Part shown: piece after piece, positions 62,120 through 64,000 of the stretch
How positions within the stretch are numbered: position 1 is the stretch's first letter
Layout: every line of letters begins with the position of its first letter
From: Chitinivibrionales bacterium
Lineage (GTDB): Bacteria; Fibrobacterota; Chitinivibrionia; Chitinivibrionales; WJKA01
Direction of reading: 5' to 3'
Length of the DNA: 64,000 nt
Assembly: GCA_014728295.1 (NCBI GenBank)
Contig: WJLW01000033.1
Location: 167,752 to 231,751 of the forward strand
Notes under the pieces: generated by a model
Told to the model about the DNA's origin: nothing
The model's input: the letters and a program-made list of their open reading frames with translations, nothing else
Database searches by the model: none
Translations under genes and position numbers: made by a program

Positions 62120-62467
62120 AAGCAGAGTGAATTATTCAGCAACTGTGTCGACAAGGGCTTTGCCGCAAGCGCGCAAAGCAAATCATTTTTTGGATTCTTC
62201 AACGATATATTTGCAGAGATGAGTCCCATGCTTTTTCCTGTGTTGAGCGTATAAGTAAAATAATACTTCATTTGCACTGAACTAGCCTTCCCTCCCTTAT
62301 CTGGGACTGTTATCGAATGCAATTTTCGATTTCGCGCATTTTCGTGAATTTGCAGGCTTCTTTGCTGCGCTGCGAGGTCGTGGGTACTTTTATTTCCCTT
62401 GAAAAACCACTATTTTTATCACCACCCAAAAAGCACCAATCTCACGTTCTTACCCGGAGGAATACCA
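62120..62467. other. intergenic region between MBL hydrolase and tex
   Basis: 348 bases. A minus-strand frame of 53 codons (62116-62277), starting at a GTG after GGAAGG and overlapping the MBL ATG in an ATGA, might be a tiny coupled gene, but its composition is AT-rich and no domain is visible. The plus strand ends with CGGAGG before the tex start. Confidence 0.4.
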
Positions 62468-64000
62468 TTGGACATCACACGGCAACTTATTGACGAATTC
62501 AACTTCAATCCCCGGCAGGTGCAAAACACGCTTGCCCTGTTCGATGAAGGCGCCACCATACCGTTTATCGCCCGTTACCGTAAAGAGCGCACCGGATCGC
62601 TTGACGAAATACAAATCCGTGAGCTGCAACATAAATATGACTATTACCGGGAGCTTGGCGATCGTCGTGCGACCGTGCTCGATAGCATCAAAAGCCAGGG
62701 CAAGCTCACGCCGGAACTCGAAAAGAAAATCAACGCAACGTTCAGCAAAACCGAACTTGAAGATTTCTACCTGCCCTACAAACCCAAGCGCATGACCCGC
62801 GGCAAAAAGGCGCTCGAAGCCGGGCTCGAACCGCTGGCACGCTGGATCATCGAATTGGATGATGCGCGCGCAGACATCGACGCAAAAGCGCGTGAATTTC
62901 TCAACGACGAGAAAGGAATCGATTCTGCCGAAAAAGCGGTTCAAGGGGCATGCGATATCCTTGCCGAAGAGTTTTCCGACGACGCTGATGTGCGCAAATG
63001 GCTGCGCGCGCTGACGCTCGAGGAGGGCGAAATTGTCTCGACGGTAAAAAAAGAATTTGCCGAGAAAAAGACCAAGTTTACGATGTATTACGATTACCGG
63101 GAAAAAATCAGCTCGATTGTTTCGCATCGAATCCTGGCACTTCTGCGTGGCGAGCGCGAAAAAGTCCTGCGGGTGGAAGTCGTTTTTTCCCGGGACAAAG
63201 CGCTCAACTATCTCGAACGTAAATTCATTACCCGGCCGCGTTCCGCTACGCACGACCTGCTCAAAACAACCCTCGCCGACGCGCTGGAGCGCCTGCTCTG
63301 TGATGCAACCGAAACCGAAATTCGCAAACAATTGCGCCAGGAAGCCGAGAGCGAAGCATTCAAAGTTTTTGGCGACAACCTGCAACAATTGCTGATGTCG
63401 CCCCCGGCCGGGCAGAAGCCGGTAATCGGTGTTGATCCGGGATTTCGCACCGGCTGCAAAGTCGTGGCACTGGATCATACCGGCAAATTTCTGGAGTACC
63501 GGACGATCTACCCGCATGAGCCGCAGAAAAAGACCGACGAGGCGGCACGCATTATCAACGGCATGATTGACCAATATGCTGCAGAGCTTGTCGCAATCGG
63601 CAATGGAACGGCAAGCCGGGAAACCGAATCGTTTATCAAAACCCTGCTCAAAGATTATCCCGAAGACCGGCGACCGGTCAGCGTTATCGTCAACGAAGCC
63701 GGTGCAAGCGTCTACAGTGCCTCAGAGGTTGCCGCAAAAGAGTTCCCCGATCAGGATTTGACCGTTCGGGGAGCCGTTTCAATAGCCCGGCGCCTGCAGG
63801 ATCCCCTCTCCGAGCTGGTGAAAATCGATCCCAAAGCTATCGGCGTCGGACAATATCAGCACGACGTCAATCAACCGAAACTCAAATCTTCACTCGAAGA
63901 AGTTGTCGAAAGCTGCGTGAACAAAGTCGGCGTAAATGTCAACCTCGCTTCGGAAGAACTGCTGAAATTTGTCTCGGGCCTCAATCGCACGCACGCAGCC
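62468..64000 (+). CDS. tex: Tex family transcription accessory protein, 5' part
   Basis: The first 511 residues of Tex, cut by the window edge; the family is usually about 720-780 residues and ends in an S1 RNA-binding domain that lies outside. The N-terminus (FNFNPRQVQNTLALFDEGAT, then FIARYRKERTGSLDE) and the YqgF-like nuclease-fold core (VIGVDPGFRTGCKVVALD) are clear. Also visible are NGTASRETESF, YSASEVAAKEFPDQD, RGAVSIARRLQDPL and the GVGQYQHDV motif. The start is a TTG with GGAGG seven bases upstream, and the frame runs unbroken to the end. Confidence 0.95.
   Translation, partial: MDITRQLIDEFNFNPRQVQNTLALFDEGATIPFIARYRKERTGSLDEIQIRELQHKYDYYRELGDRRATVLDSIKSQGKLTPELEKKINATFSKTELEDFYLPYKPKRMTRGKKALEAGLEPLARWIIELDDARADIDAKAREFLNDEKGIDSAEKAVQGACDILAEEFSDDADVRKWLRALTLEEGEIVSTVKKEFAEKKTKFTMYYDYREKISSIVSHRILALLRGEREKVLRVEVVFSRDKALNYLERKFITRPRSATHDLLKTTLADALERLLCDATETEIRKQLRQEAESEAFKVFGDNLQQLLMSPPAGQKPVIGVDPGFRTGCKVVALDHTGKFLEYRTIYPHEPQKKTDEAARIINGMIDQYAAELVAIGNGTASRETESFIKTLLKDYPEDRRPVSVIVNEAGASVYSASEVAAKEFPDQDLTVRGAVSIARRLQDPLSELVKIDPKAIGVGQYQHDVNQPKLKSSLEEVVESCVNKVGVNVNLASEELLKFVSGLNRTHAA

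Noticed and set aside
1..64000. tRNA, rRNA, CRISPR arrays, prophage or transposase genes
   Set aside because: The intergenic regions were read by eye and none showed cloverleaf, repeat-spacer or transposase features.

Overview
The window looks like a chromosomal segment of a Gram-negative bacterium with about 50 percent GC, most likely a member of the Fibrobacterota (Fibrobacter/Chitinispirillum type). The pointers are a secreted protein with two fibro-slime domains, several exported proteins ending in a small beta-sandwich tail like a sorting domain, a short housekeeping-type sigma-70 factor, and outer-membrane barrels next to lipoproteins. This placement is inference; no rRNA or tRNA gene is visible.

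Layout. 1-7.95 kb: a small membrane protein, the tandem fibro-slime protein, a secreted propeller-like protein, a sigma-70 factor, and an overlapping pair (HEAT-repeat protein and cysteine amidase). 7.99-11.81 kb: a minus-strand biotin operon bioD-bioA-bioF plus a BioH-like hydrolase. 11.98-17.84 kb: an AgmX-type domain protein, an ECF sigma/anti-sigma pair, a TPR protein, a Wzi-like outer-membrane protein and two membrane proteins. 17.87-25.15 kb: polyphosphate metabolism, with polyP:AMP phosphotransferase, ROK kinase, Ppx, Ppk1, a broken HD gene and SixA. The last five follow four 11-bp direct repeats that look like a PHO box. 25.16-33.4 kb: a parallel beta-helix protein, a radical SAM sulfatase maturase, HU, a secreted esterase and an MltD-like LysM transglycosylase. 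33.4-37.2 kb: purQ and a PurS-PurL fusion. 37.8-46.5 kb: a complete nine-gene V/A-type ATPase operon in the order G/H-C-I-K-F-E-A-B-D, followed by a UspA-like protein and a PtsN-like IIA protein.

47.6-51.2 kb: a repeat element, then a lipoprotein/outer-membrane barrel/lipoprotein set. 51.2-61.2 kb: a polysaccharide locus with an ArnA-like UDP-glucuronate decarboxylase, a GT2 glycosyltransferase, an SDR epimerase, a small periplasmic protein, an AlgI-like MBOAT acyltransferase, two large AlgX/AlgJ-like proteins and a SUMF1-fold protein. 61.3-64 kb: an MBL-fold hydrolase and the 5' part of tex.

The least ordinary observations are regulatory and architectural. The same 16-bp palindrome lies upstream of two related exported proteins 44 kb apart. 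A second inverted repeat is shared upstream of the fibro-slime and propeller genes. A Pho-box-like array precedes the polyphosphate operon. A 39-bp interspersed repeat is present, one copy of which forms a 167-bp element with 23-bp inverted ends. The acetylation-type polysaccharide locus has two unusually long AlgX-like proteins and no recognisable alginate polymerase. No CRISPR array, prophage, transposase or obvious defence system was found.
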